DNA from: Xestospongia muta
Lineage: Eukaryota; Porifera; Demospongiae; Haplosclerida; Petrosiidae
DNA length: 64,000 nucleotides
Reading direction: 5' to 3'
Assembly (NCBI GenBank): GCA_963693285.1
Contig: OY848922.1
Location: 997,001-1,061,000 of the forward strand
The position numbers were made by a program, and so were the translations under genes. The notes under the pieces were generated by a model that did not search any database, was not told the DNA's origin, and worked only from the letters and a program-made list of their open reading frames with translations. Below are positions 22,964 through 42,579 of this stretch, one piece after another; within the stretch, counting starts at the first letter, position 1; every line of letters starts with the position of its first letter.

Positions 22964-24825
22964 CCTTATAGCTAACTCTGCTCCTCATATTAACACTATA
23001 ATTATCATTGGATGTATTGTGATGATGGCTACTTGTGTGTTATTGGGTATAGACTCTGGTACACCTCAGGTCACATCAGGAGACAGGAGCAATGTTTTAG
23101 CAGATATAAATGATTCTGGTAAACAGAGATATGCTACTATATGTATGGTAAGGAGGAGATATATTGGTAGTTATTTTATAATATACTGTCATAGATTCGT
23201 GTATGGCTATTTACTATCGGATTCACTCTATCATTTGGAGCCCTCTTTGCCAAGTCTTTGCAAGTATATCGAATTTATACCAACACTAAATTGAAAGAAC
23301 AGGTACAGTATATATAACACTAACTCATCATCTCTCTGTCTCTGTAGTCATTTAAGATGTGGAATTTTCTGATCATTATGGCTATTCAACTTATTCTGGA
23401 TATTATAATCCTAAGTATTTGGACAGGACTGTTTCAATTTCGTCATGAGATTATTGATGAAGATGTGAGTTTTAGTTTATCCCTCTCTCTCTCTATCTCT
23501 CCTCTCATTTAGGATGAAGATAAGAATATAATTAAAAAATATGAGAAATGTGAATGTGATAATTTTCCTTATCTTATTGGAGCACTCTATGTATATAAAG
23601 GACTACTTGTTGTCTTTGGACTCTTCTTGGCCTACGAGAGTCGTAACGTCAAATATTTCTATATTAATGACTCTCGTTTTGTTTCTATTGCCATGTACAT
23701 TGTTGTGATATTGATTGGAATTAGTGCTCCATTGAGTCTTATCTTAGCTAACAACTTCTTCATAGAACCTGCTTATTTGGTGGCAGTACTTATGATTGTT
23801 ACCGCCTGCATGTGTTGTCTGCTATTTCTCTTTATACCTAAGGTAAGTAATTATCTTACTAATGGTAGCTATCCTAGATCACTGTGGTAAGTATTGATGT
23901 TCACTAATCTAGAGCTTACTAATGATAGCTATCCTAAGTCACTGTGGTAAGTACATGTTTACTAGTCTAGAGCTTACTATTGGTAGCTATCCTAAGTCAC
24001 TGTGGTAAGTACAGATGTTATGTTAGTATTATTGACAATTATAAGGCTTGGTTGCTATGGACAGTACTAATACTCTTTAATATTATTCTTATGTACTTTA
24101 TACTATAATTCATGTACTGCAATATTTTTTCTTAGTTCTTTTACATGGCTAAGGGCATGGAGACAATGATTCCAAGAACGAGAAGGGAAACATTGACTCA
24201 AATTGATACTATGACACTGGGTCACACAGACCATGAAAATGGTACTAATGAAAAGATTTCTAAAGATCAGGTAACTAAATATTCTTACATAAAGAGTTGT
24301 ATCTGTTACTTTGATTAATAACAGAACAAGAAAGTGAAGTTTTTATCTGTTATAAGATATGCGAGCTCAACTCAGGACAGTGGAATCTACACTGATTGTA
24401 ATAGTGGGCGAGGTTCTGATCATAGCCATTATGAGTCTGTTGATGATAATGTTTTTCCAGAAGGTCTGGACAATATCACTCCTCTCAATGAATTCTCTCT
24501 CACTAATGGTGACACTACTACCTCAGTTCTCGATGAAACCCGTTTCACTAACGATGACACTATTACCTCAGTCCTTGATGAATCCTCTCTCGATAATGGT
24601 GACACTACTACCTCAGTTCTCAATGAAACCTCTTTCACTAATGGTGAAACTACTACCTCAGTTCTCAATGAATCTTCTCTCACTAATGGTGAAACTACTA
24701 CCACAGTCCTCAACGAATCCTCTCTCACTAATGGTGACATTATTACCTCAGCTCCCAATGAACCCACTTGTAAAGCTGAGGATTTGAACATTGCCGGTGA
24801 AACACCAGTAAATGAACACTCTTAA
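19701..24825 (+). CDS. GABA-B-like class C GPCR, receptor 2
   Basis: Tandem paralogue with the same 15-exon structure, all open: 19701-19937, 20066-20221, 20771-20941, 21236-21367, 21421-21699, 22066-22350, 22415-22475, 22574-22675, 22729-22873, 22964-23147, 23195-23302, 23348-23464, 23513-23842, 24136-24270, 24325-24825; about 980 aa. Signal peptide (MMLLVVSLVLLVVQAEAG), Venus-flytrap domain (SYAATSPLLSDRTLYP, WYADGWWNKAD, ALNKTE), seven TM helices. Its ectodomain differs clearly from receptor 1, but TM exons and introns are nearly identical. The C-tail lacks the coiled coil of receptor 1 and instead has six 15-residue repeats rich in Thr, Ser and Asn. Sponge mGABA-like receptors are an expanded family; the ligand is not deducible. 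Confidence 0.87.
23860..24010 (+). repeat. Diverged copies of the 60-bp intronic repeat
   Basis: Three imperfect units (TAGCTATCCTA...TCACTGTGGTAAGT) at the position equivalent to the array in receptor 1. Confidence 0.8.
24484..24766 (+). repeat. 45-bp coding minisatellite in receptor 2 tail
   Basis: Six 45-bp units encode 15-residue repeats of the type SLTNGDTTTSVLNES in the intracellular tail. The frame is kept because the unit is a multiple of three. They are likely disordered and phosphorylatable. Confidence 0.9.
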
Positions 24826-25932
24826 ATTTTGTCAGTGTTAACTAACAAAAGGGGTATAACATTTTGTCACTCCTTGTAATAATTGGTTAATCTTTTATTT
24901 AAAAAAAAAAATATTTATCAATCTTTTGTGTTTTATTGCCAATTATTGAATCTGTTTATCAATTTTTATTAATAATTGAGTTTGAAGGAAATACGTTGAG
25001 TCAAATCTCGTTTGTGCTGTTTATAATACTTAACAACAAGTCTTAAATCTTTTTAAACAGATTATCTATAGCTAAGTCCTGTGTTGTTATAAGACAGCTG
25101 CTATGTTCAATATTTACAACAACAAACACCAGTTTTGCCCCATCTACTCATATTAGTGCTGTCTACTTAAATCTTTATGATCTCCAGACCATTTTTGGCC
25201 ATAAACTATGAAGTGTAAAATCTAATTTTAGTTTGACAAAATATTTAGTAGATTTTACACTTCATGTTTACGACCAAAGATGGTCTGGGTATCATTTTTA
25301 GCAGCCAAAAACGATCCGGGGGATCAATTTTGGTTTGCCAGCATAGTGTCAACATACAATCCTATTATGATGGTTTAGGTACTTTCTGACCTGACTATTT
25401 TCACACATCAACTAGACTTCCCAAGTCATCTCCAGTAACGAAGCCCTGTCATGGGAAAAGTGGTCCTAGAACTACTTTTGGATAGGGCAGAATTCAATGA
25501 ACCATGCACTCCTACTATATTGTAGAGGATTTGTAAAAAAATGGATACTTTTTTACAGTCTCTGAAGGAGTAATTCTACTGTATTATGTATAAATATCAT
25601 AAGTTTGTAGTTTAGGGTTAAAATTTAAGGTTTTATGGTAAGTGTGTATGTCCCATTCAATTAAGATAGTAAATCATACTTGGGTTTTTGTTTTTCACTT
25701 TACTTTAAAAATAATAAATATTCATCATGTCCACTAACAAAATTAAGGAACGCAACAATATACAACAATATACAGCTTAAATAAGAACAAGTTGTCTTAC
25801 CATAATATTGTATATAGGGAAAAGGCATACAACCTAATGTTACAATAAAAATAAACACTTAATATCTATCAAAATTATGCACACTAAAATAAAAATTAAA
25901 AACCAACTATTAGTTCATAAGCTACATTTCTC
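24826..25932. other. Intergenic region between receptor 2 and the Gly-rich gene (convergent ends)
   Basis: 1.1 kb with no coding signal. AATAAA-type sequences are present on both strands, as expected for two converging 3' ends. The only structure seen is the inverted repeat at 25180-25292. Confidence 0.6.
25180..25292. repeat. Imperfect inverted repeat, MITE-like hairpin
   Basis: Left arm from 25180 (AGACCATTTTTGGCC, then ATGAAGTGTAAAATCTA) pairs with the right arm ending near 25292 (TAGATTTTACACTTCAT, then GACCAAAGATGGTCT). Arms are about 40 nt, the central 17 nt perfect, with a loop of roughly 25 nt. There is no coding capacity. It could be a non-autonomous transposon remnant or a transcript hairpin. 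Confidence 0.8.
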
Positions 25933-28900
25933 TTACTGCCCAGTAAGATTGTATCGACCTTCTTTGGTTGTGTGTTGATGGGAAAAATGAAATCGTTGTG
26001 AGTCTATCAATTGATTATAACGAGGCAAAGGAAGAAGGTTGTCATGGTTGATACCAGTCTGAGTCAGGGCTGTAATGACTTGTTGACAACCTCTCTCAAC
26101 ATGTTGGCAAGCTTGACTGAGTAACTGATGGTTGACCCTCTTTTTGCGTAACTTCACTTCACGTTTGGCTAATTCCATGCCTTTAATGATTGTTTCTCCA
26201 TTAGCAACATATGCTCCTGCACTGGTAGATATTTGCTCCACAACATAATCAATTCTGCTCGTCTGTCCAGAGCAGTTCAAAACTTCATCAGCAATTTCGT
26301 GAGCCATGCAGATAACAATAAGTTCTGCTTTATTTAAGGTGACACCATTGGGTAAAGAAAATGCCAAATTAACTGATACCATTGGGCTAGTTTCTTCTCC
26401 AGGTGGCTGTAATAGAGCTAACTTACAGCGAAGTGGTAGACCGAACAAAGTGGCAAGGTAGGTCTGACCAAAATTGCTGGCTAGCGGGAACAGTGTTGTT
26501 GAAGTATCTAGGAATCGATCATCGTGGCTCATGGACACTTTAGCACCTCCGCATCCATCAATGTACAGAAACTTGGAAGAACGAAGAAGAGGACATCGGC
26601 GTAAATCAATCGATCCATACTTGTACCGAAGAAAACTAATTGATTGGATGTTCACTTGACGTCCGAGGACTGCGTATGAATGGTGAGGTTCTTCTTTTTC
26701 AAATCGCTTTATGATACCTTTCTCACAGCTATGAAATGGATGCGTAGAAACAAAACAGGTACCAGGAGCAAACAAATGGATACCGGTATAAGTGTTCTCT
26801 TCTAGCTGCAATGGTGGATCTACTAAACAAAGATGGCGTATCATAATTAGGTCACCTCGATCAAAGAACGGATTATCCTGGGGTGCCTGTGGTGGGCAAG
26901 AAGGCATAAAAAGAACCATACTGGAATTTAAATCTCTTGCAGGACCTTCACGGAAATTCTCACCATGAAAATGACGGACAATATCAATACCCCACAATTT
27001 CTGGAGGTCTGTGTGTGGATAAAGGATCATTCGACCACCATACCGTCCTTCCCATGTGACTTGGTGACGAGTGTTTGTTACCTGATCAATAGAAACTCCA
27101 TTGTAACGATCAGTGTCCCAAAAATCTACAGTAACATTCAAAGTTTCCAGGATCCTTTGCCAGAAGACAAACTCACGTCGTGTAATGACGCTACCAGTCA
27201 CCATCAAAACATCAGCTGGCGGATCTGAAGGTGCATAAAAAGGAGAAACCCGGATCTTCTGAAAATTATACTCAATTAATTTATCACGTAAGTATATATC
27301 GGTCTGCCATAAGCAACGGTCAAAAAGTTCGGCACGACTTTCCATCTGTATTGTGATTTGTACCACAACAGTCCCTCCTGGTGGTATCTCGTTCATTTGA
27401 ATATACATACTGTCGCGGATATTGGGGTCATAGGTGACAGTGTAAGGTACAAGAGACATACCAATGTTAGCAGCTGCCACTGGAAGAATACGCTGATCAA
27501 AATGGACTTGTAGGAAGACTTTCCCACCAGAACCAGGGCAATTGCCATATGGCATATGAGAGATGTTCTCTATGCCAATTTCTAAAGTGGCCACTTCCCC
27601 TCGACCAAGATTCTCCGGACATCTCATAAATGCCAACTTCACTGGATACTGAACAACTAAGGTTTGCTTCAGGAAAGATCGCTCAAAGGGACGACCTAAT
27701 AATTCTATGCGAGGTATAAACTCAGCTTTGGAAATAAAAGGACCAGGTTTATTTGGAGGTGGCTCATCAAAAATACGTCCATAATATGTAATGGGAATGA
27801 CAAAAGTGTTACCGGATGCTACTTCAGGGAGAGTGTAACGGGTTGGCTCAAACTTAATTGTTTGGGTTGATGGTATAAATGCTTCAGCACCTGAGGGAAG
27901 AGCTAGACCACCGTCGTTTACCATAAGGATACCTGAGACAATAACCCTTTCATTTGGCTCAAAAATTCCATCATCAATTCCAGATGCAATATGAAGGTTT
28001 GTTACGTTAGCATCGTATCGTGTCCCAGACTGGCACATTATACCTCCATCTTCTGAGCTAACTACCCAAAGAATGCCTCCAACAGGAGCTGGTTGTCCAT
28101 TAATACCAGCTGATGCATTAGACCCAGATGGTCCGTCTCGACCACGGAACCCAGGAGACCCACTGGGACCACTCGCACCATTTGAATAATGATGAAGATT
28201 ACCATTAGAATCTCGATAGGAACCACCACTGCCACCTCTTCCCCCCGGACCCCCATGGCCACCAGATCCCCCAGCTCCTCCAGAACCTCCTTGGCCGCCA
28301 TTCCCTCCTTTACCAGATGCTCCACACATACAATCTACTTCAAACAACATAAAAACACGAGGGTCTTGAGCCTGTATGAGACAACGGCCACCAAATCCAG
28401 CATGACCTCCATCACCTCCTCGCCCTCCAGGTCCTCCAGGAGCACCATTTCCACCATGACCACCTCGTCCACCAGGACCACCACTTCCTCCAGGACCAGA
28501 AGCAGAACTGAATCCAGGAGATCCACTAGCACCATGACCACCTCGTCCTCCCCTTCCACCATCTCCTCCTCGTCCACCATGACCACCATGGCCTCCATCT
28601 CCTCCTCGGCAGTTCACAAAGACCACCTCTTCACATTTATCTCCACCTAGGCTGGCGACAAACTCACACGTACCTGAGACATTTAATTCTTTATTGTCCC
28701 CCCAGACATTAAGTATTACGTCACTAGCCTCAGTAGCATCTTCACCACGTAATCCAGGTGAACCAGAACCACCTTGAAGTCCATCTCCTCCTCTGCCACC
28801 ACTACCACCAAAACCTCCACCATCAAAACCCGAATGACCACTTGCTCCTACTGAACCAGGTGGTCCATCTTGTCCACGACGACCATGGACACCACAAGCA

Positions 28901-29778
28901 TACAAGGTAAAACCATGAGGTTTGGACAAAGCTCTTCGAGTTGTGTGTTGGATGACTTGTAGGTCACGACAAACTTCAGGCATGGTACCCTCGCGACGAC
29001 GATCGCCATAGGAATGGTTTTGCTTTTCAACAATAGGGTGTGGCTCAATAGGTGGACGAGGATCTTCAAAAAAAGTTATTTTTTGAAGATGGTCAAGAAA
29101 GAAGTAATATTTACCAATTGGGTCCCAGAGAGCTTGTTGGCCATTACTAAGACCAACCTCAGCTCCATAGCCAATACTTATTGGACAAAAGATTGGAGGA
29201 CCATGTGGAGGGCGAAAGGTATCATGCCACGAACGACGATAGGCTTTTGGTAAAGTAGCATTAGGATCATACATTGGTATAGCTTGTCCTGGATAAGACA
29301 TTTCAGCTGCTTGTTCAACAGGTAAGTTCATATCAGTAGGAAAGTAGAACCCTAACGGAAGCTGTTCCATTGTTTCGGTGTAGCTGGGTGGAGCATCAAC
29401 AGGTCTAACAGCAATTTCTGTTTCTTCTGTCTTTTTTATGCCCTGATCAAATGCTTGCTGACGTTGGACAAGCTCATCTTCAGATGGATGAATTACATCC
29501 CATAATCCATGGGTAGCTTCCACAGGAATTTCACTGGTTTCGGACTGTTTAGAGAACATCCCCTCTCCTGTCCGGCCCAAAGATGCCATGAAATTACGCA
29601 TTTGAACAATATCATTGGCTCGAAATGTGGCAACAGGTCGACCTGTTTCTTGATCAATGACGTTAAAGGTTGTAAAATTAGAGCTCTTGGGGTCAGCTGA
29701 AATAGGTTCTATTATCAAGTTAGGATTAGCTGTTGGGAAGTTGAGAAATGGTTTACGATTTCCTCCTTTCTGTGTCAT
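25933..29778 (-). CDS. 1281-aa intronless protein with Gly-Gly-X core
   Basis: One open frame without introns. Residues 1-290 are mixed polar sequence with a PPSY motif (130-133). Residues about 296-560 are four glycine-rich blocks in period three (GGHGGRGGDGG, GXXGXX), broken by short Cys-containing strands (near 370-390 and 465-485). Residues 570-1281 look globular (beta-rich middle, then alpha/beta with DVLMVTGSVITRREF and a helical end). No signal peptide or TM helix is seen, so it looks intracellular, unlike collagens; the GGX pattern suggests polyglycine-II bundles. I do not recognise a named family; bacterial and invertebrate PGRS-like proteins are the nearest memory. An acceptor-like AG at about 29799 means a 5' exon is possible. 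Confidence 0.85.
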   Translation of the reverse strand: MTQKGGNRKPFLNFPTANPNLIIEPISADPKSSNFTTFNVIDQETGRPVATFRANDIVQMRNFMASLGRTGEGMFSKQSETSEIPVEATHGLWDVIHPSEDELVQRQQAFDQGIKKTEETEIAVRPVDAPPSYTETMEQLPLGFYFPTDMNLPVEQAAEMSYPGQAIPMYDPNATLPKAYRRSWHDTFRPPHGPPIFCPISIGYGAEVGLSNGQQALWDPIGKYYFFLDHLQKITFFEDPRPPIEPHPIVEKQNHSYGDRRREGTMPEVCRDLQVIQHTTRRALSKPHGFTLYACGVHGRRGQDGPPGSVGASGHSGFDGGGFGGSGGRGGDGLQGGSGSPGLRGEDATEASDVILNVWGDNKELNVSGTCEFVASLGGDKCEEVVFVNCRGGDGGHGGHGGRGGDGGRGGRGGHGASGSPGFSSASGPGGSGGPGGRGGHGGNGAPGGPGGRGGDGGHAGFGGRCLIQAQDPRVFMLFEVDCMCGASGKGGNGGQGGSGGAGGSGGHGGPGGRGGSGGSYRDSNGNLHHYSNGASGPSGSPGFRGRDGPSGSNASAGINGQPAPVGGILWVVSSEDGGIMCQSGTRYDANVTNLHIASGIDDGIFEPNERVIVSGILMVNDGGLALPSGAEAFIPSTQTIKFEPTRYTLPEVASGNTFVIPITYYGRIFDEPPPNKPGPFISKAEFIPRIELLGRPFERSFLKQTLVVQYPVKLAFMRCPENLGRGEVATLEIGIENISHMPYGNCPGSGGKVFLQVHFDQRILPVAAANIGMSLVPYTVTYDPNIRDSMYIQMNEIPPGGTVVVQITIQMESRAELFDRCLWQTDIYLRDKLIEYNFQKIRVSPFYAPSDPPADVLMVTGSVITRREFVFWQRILETLNVTVDFWDTDRYNGVSIDQVTNTRHQVTWEGRYGGRMILYPHTDLQKLWGIDIVRHFHGENFREGPARDLNSSMVLFMPSCPPQAPQDNPFFDRGDLIMIRHLCLVDPPLQLEENTYTGIHLFAPGTCFVSTHPFHSCEKGIIKRFEKEEPHHSYAVLGRQVNIQSISFLRYKYGSIDLRRCPLLRSSKFLYIDGCGGAKVSMSHDDRFLDTSTTLFPLASNFGQTYLATLFGLPLRCKLALLQPPGEETSPMVSVNLAFSLPNGVTLNKAELIVICMAHEIADEVLNCSGQTSRIDYVVEQISTSAGAYVANGETIIKGMELAKREVKLRKKRVNHQLLSQACQHVERGCQQVITALTQTGINHDNLLPLPRYNQLIDSQRFHFSHQHTTKEGRYNLTGQ

Positions 29779-30495
29779 AATACGATGTTGTTGTGGACCT
29801 ATAAAGATGATATTGGCTTACATACTTGTATTGATGCATGAAATGCATACTTTCATAATAACTAAACCATCTCTGCATATCAATATCAGTGAAATTTTTG
29901 CACACATTAAATTTTTAATTCACAAATAAAAATAAGGAAACAGAATATCAAGGCATGACTCATAATGACTCATAATGACTCATAATGGGATACTAAATTC
30001 TAATGTTTTAAATTGTTAAATTTAGTGGAAGCATTTAATAGTCGACTTAGGATATCATAAGATAAACCATTGTTCACCAGATCATAACCTAATCCCCAAC
30101 ACACATAACGTTCATTGAAAATACCAAATACTGGCAAAACACTTTTGAAGATCATATTCCATTCATTAATTAAATTTGTTATACTCTTTGTTATATATTT
30201 GTTATACTTTAAAGATCACATTGCATTCATTAATTAAATTTGTTATACTCTAACAGTCAGTAAGTTTGTGTTAAAACAAATTATTTTGACACACTACTAC
30301 ATACCACACACCTACAATCACACAACTTTTAATCAGTTAAGGGAACCCCCAATAAATAAAACATCAGAATTAGGCTTCTACTCACTGATTTATAATATCC
30401 TAAATGAAAGAGTTACTATTAATACAAGGGTTAGATAGATTGCTATCTACTTCCAGTCATTCAATTATCTCTATACAAAACAATGAGAGACAAAC

Positions 30496-31378
30496 CAAAT
30501 TATCTAGATACATAGATAACATGTTGGATGATGACTGTCTATTACTGTTAATATTAAAGACTTGATATTGTCTATAATAGTCTTCAGTTGAGACTGGTGA
30601 GATAATACAACCATATTTTATTTGGGGTAATCTCCCTGTCAAGTCAAGATAGATTATACCATAAGGTGCAAATATTTTCTATATAAGCTGTTATACTATT
30701 GGAAAGGGTTAATAAGTAATCACATGATTGTTAACACGATTGTTTATACTTTGCAACAGAAGGGAGAGAGATTTGTTGTATAATTTTTTCTAGTGCACAC
30801 TTCTATTTGGAACAATACGAATAGAAACGAACACTAGAACATGTTATATGATAGTAAACAAAAGATAGAAGTATGCAAAATAAAGGGGACAATACCACAT
30901 ACAAAATAGTATCTAAAAAGACACCATAATATATAATGAAAATTTTTATTGATTTTCATTAATCTGCAAGCAGCTGCACTACATGTAACAAACTAGATCA
31001 GTAAAAGGGAAGAATCAGCTCATAAGTATGGTGCTAAGTATGATTGTTGGTTTGTGAGTTAATGCTACAATTAGGGGAGATCAAGAGATTATGAACTATT
31101 TCAGTTTTTAAGTTCAGTTACAATACTCAACATTACTTCAGGAGGTCAAAGCCTTGACATGTATATTGACCAACAATTTTTAAATAATGGTTAATGAAAG
31201 GCATTCTAGTCAATTCGAAAATGTTCACAATAAACTGATGGTATTATCTACCTGGTTCAATCGACACCCAACGTTTCTTCCATCGTTTGAGAATAGAAGA
31301 CTTCCTTTCCAAGTAACCATGACACGCTTGGATATAGCCTTCCTGCAAAGTAATCGGGACTTGATCGGGCTGCGCCAT
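30496..31378 (-). CDS. Probable PH-domain protein, partial exon model
   Basis: Exon 31252-31378 begins with ATG (MAQPDQVPITLQEGYIQACH) and contains GYLERKSSILKRWKKRWV, the first two strands of a pleckstrin-homology domain. Exon 30496-30635 joins in phase (GRLPQIKYGCIISPVS). A later exon may be 29994-30180, with NEWNMIFKSVLP resembling the terminal PH helix, then a stop; its acceptor is poor and I could not connect it with confidence. PH domains bind phosphoinositides or proteins at membranes. An alternative is that the PH exons are 5' exons of the downstream Gly-rich gene. Confidence 0.45.
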
Positions 31379-31675
31379 TGTTATTTGGCTGAAGACAAGT
31401 TTTATTTAATAATATTTATAGCAAATCTTGGACTGGGTGTGCCTTCCTGGTTGCATGAAGTACTTGTTTATATAAATGTTATTTTACATGCTTAGAGCAA
31501 TTAAAAAAGTAAACACACAAAAAACAATCATGATCTGATGACAACTGCTGTGATGATAACGAAATGATGGAAAGATATATGAAATAAATTTGCAAGTTTG
31601 ATTTCAAAAACAATAATTCAATACATTAAAAAATTCAAAACTTAGAGGCACTTCAATTCCACATCGGTTATTAGT

Positions 31676-39280
<7,605 letters not shown>

Positions 39281-39300
39281 CTACAGAGATTGATTGATTG

Positions 39301-39335
<35 letters not shown>

Positions 39336-42300
39336 CATATATATATTATGACAAATTAAGTGTATCATTGTATCTTAGCATAAAACACTTCATTCACACA
39401 ATACACAGCTGCATTGTCAGACTGCCCACAATCTTCACTCTAAAAGGCACTATTTCAATAAGGATTATTCCCCCATGTCAATACATTGTCTGTGGTTTCA
39501 ATGTTAATAGTTACGTCATTTAATTGTACAGTGACATAAGAGAATGCATAAAAACATAGCAGCCGCTTTAATCAATTGCTAAAAAAATTAAGCTTCAGAA
39601 AATATGGTGTTAAGATTCTTCAATAAAATAGCATTTTCTATAATTCTATTAGTTTATAGAGATTATATAAAGCTTACCTACTGTATACAATATTGCTCTC
39701 ATTATATTATGCATAACCATTATAAACAGCATAAGAGAATGCGTAAAAACATAGCAGCTGCTTTAATTATAAGCAGTTAATTTATCTAAGCTAGACTCCC
39801 TCCAGGGCTTACTACATACAAATTGAAAAGACTAATGATCCTTTATTTTATATATATCAAAGAGCATGTCAGTACACATATTCCACGAATTATGATATCA
39901 TGATGTATGAGCAGTGTTCATTATTTACTTAGTAAAGGTAGATGAGCATGTAGTCTGGGAAATGGCAATGATCAAAGACAGGCTACAATCTTTTTTTATT
40001 CAATCAATAAATCTCACAGGAAATGAATACACCCACGACATCTATCTGTCTTTCAAGGAATATAGTGTACCATTTCTTCTCTCTTAGTACATCTGTTTCT
40101 CTCCGTCACTGTCTCTCTCTAAGATTAACTAACAACCTGATAACTCCTTTACATACCAAAGACAATGTTACATTCAGCTTGAATGACCATATAAGTAACT
40201 ATAGTAACAAGTCTTTACATTGTCTACAACAAATTCCTACATTCTGGCTACAACAAGTGCAATATGATAAAATCTAATGGCCAGCAATAATCAAGGAGGA
40301 CAACCACAGATATGTATCACTAGTACCCTAAATGGTATTATTAAATACACGATTGCTGCCAATCTCCCATGCTGATGTTAGTGTCAAGTAACAAGCATAA
40401 TTTCTAGGTGTGTAGGATGGCGATATAATTCAGTTAGGGTGATATAATATAGCTGTAGTTTGTATTTATAAATTAGTACATTACACATGGTATATTGAAG
40501 ACTCTAGCTGTTATCTGTCTTCATATTCTTCTTTAAATGTATTTTGTATCTCCTAATTTCTCTCTATTTGTCTATCTTTAGTTCAATTAAAGAAATTCCA
40601 TTGATAATATCACAGCTGCTACTTTAACATCAATTATATTATATATGGTCTATGAACACACAGTAGTTTGGATATTATTAGTATATTGTTAGTAAAACAG
40701 CTGTATTGAATAATATTAAAAATAAGGAAAGTTACTTCAACATATCACGTCAATGTTTTCATTCAATTAGGCATGTATAACATATTTTAATAATTCTTTA
40801 ATAGTCGTTACATATTGCTATGACAACAACACGTCTTCACGGTAATACACAGAATGAACACGTGTATAAGACAATTGACTATTGTTAAACAACTTTGCTA
40901 GCGGCAGTTTAATGTGACAACCACTAAACAAATCATTTGAAACAGGTCATTGATACATACATGTACATGTACATGTATGTAGTACTAACTATACATAGGG
41001 TTAGGCAACAAATGTTTGCATAACTTCTAATATAATGTGTACATTTTTTTGGCTTAATATTTTGGGAGTGATTACTCATACAGATGAGTAACTTTGATAT
41101 GGAAAGATCAAAGTATAAAAATGGATGAATAGGTAGACAGATACAAGCAGAATGGATGAATGAATGGATCGGTATATATCACAGATCAAACCATATAAAA
41201 TTACCACAACCACACATAACAAGCTTGTTACAACCATACAACTAGACACTATCCAGAATTGACCAAAAATGATCTATTTATACCAACAGTCAACAATTAA
41301 GCGTTAAATGTAATACCACAGAGACACATAATAATAACAAATTTAGAAGCGATGTACTGTTTTTCCTGTTATGTCTCCTACAGGCTATACCATATAGACA
41401 ACACTGCATTTACAAATAACTGAGAATCATAACAACAAATGCATTATATTATAGATATATAGATATATATATATCACCAGTTATATTTATTTGTCTATAT
41501 GATTACTTAGGTAAGTATATAGCTAACAAATATAAGTTGCTATAAGAAAGCCATTCATCCATTCATCATGCATAATATAAACAGGTTGTATATTATTGGT
41601 ATATTATATGTGGGTCGTTTTAGTCCAGCTGTTGCTCTCATCACAAGTAAACTGTGATGTCATGTGATGTCATAGTCAGACAAAGTGCATGATAATTGCA
41701 AACTGACTTGTCAATATGACATCATTAATGGAACAATGGTTATATTAATACTGTAAATTCTTCAATCCAGTCATCCAGCTGTCCATTCATCCAGCTGTAT
41801 ATTCATCCATTAATCTATTCATCCATCCATCCATCCACTCATCCAGCTGTCCATTCATCCAGCTGTATATTCATTCATTAATCTATTCATCCATCCATCC
41901 ACTCATCCATCCATCCATTGATAATGAACTACGCAAACAATAACTCCCATTTCAGGCCAATACTAACTAATGTTTTTGAACAGCATTAAAACAAACCATG
42001 TATGTAATGGTTAAATGCCTCACCCACTCTAAATCTAGACTAAACTACTACATACAGTATAATATATACTGTTACATTATAAACCACAATACACTGATCA
42101 CAATAACATTATGCGTGTTGAGAAACTCAATAAGATAGTATTCCATATAAAGAAAAAAACTTATAAATTTTATTATATTAGTCTTGGTATGGCAAGATAA
42201 TTACTCACAAAAAGACAGCTGCCAATTGTAATTTATTAGGATACTTCAAGGGGTATTTATTATAACGATACTGCCTACAAAATTATACTAATTATAATGT

Positions 42301-42579
42301 GGGTATTGGCTAGTGTAGGAATTGTCATTGAATGACTATTATATGTTTAATAGCTCTAGGGAACAAAAGCAGACATAATAAACATTCTCACAATTAACAA
42401 AGGAATAGAACATGAGAAACAGACAGGCAGAATGCTCTATAATGTAATCCAATATGTTTCATTTATAATACTGTTTGTTAGGTTGCTTTCTGTACAAATT
42501 TTGTATACAATGAACTTTATAGAGAAGAGTGATAATGTGGTTTTAGTCTCTCTCTCTCTCTAGATTTGCTATCACTTAC
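39281..42579. other. Long non-coding stretch, probable first intron of the GARNL3-like gene
   Basis: About 3.3 kb, AT-rich, with a GA tract at 39305-39333 next to the acceptor at 39280, and TCCA repeats at 41765-41920. No convincing exon was found on either strand. A missed first exon of the RapGAP gene remains possible if the exons at 42580-43841 belong to another gene. Confidence 0.5.

Noticed and set aside
28062..28650. Frames rich in Val/Met/Glu or Ser/Thr over the Gly-rich gene
   Set aside because: They are alternate-frame readings of GGX codons and lack any domain.
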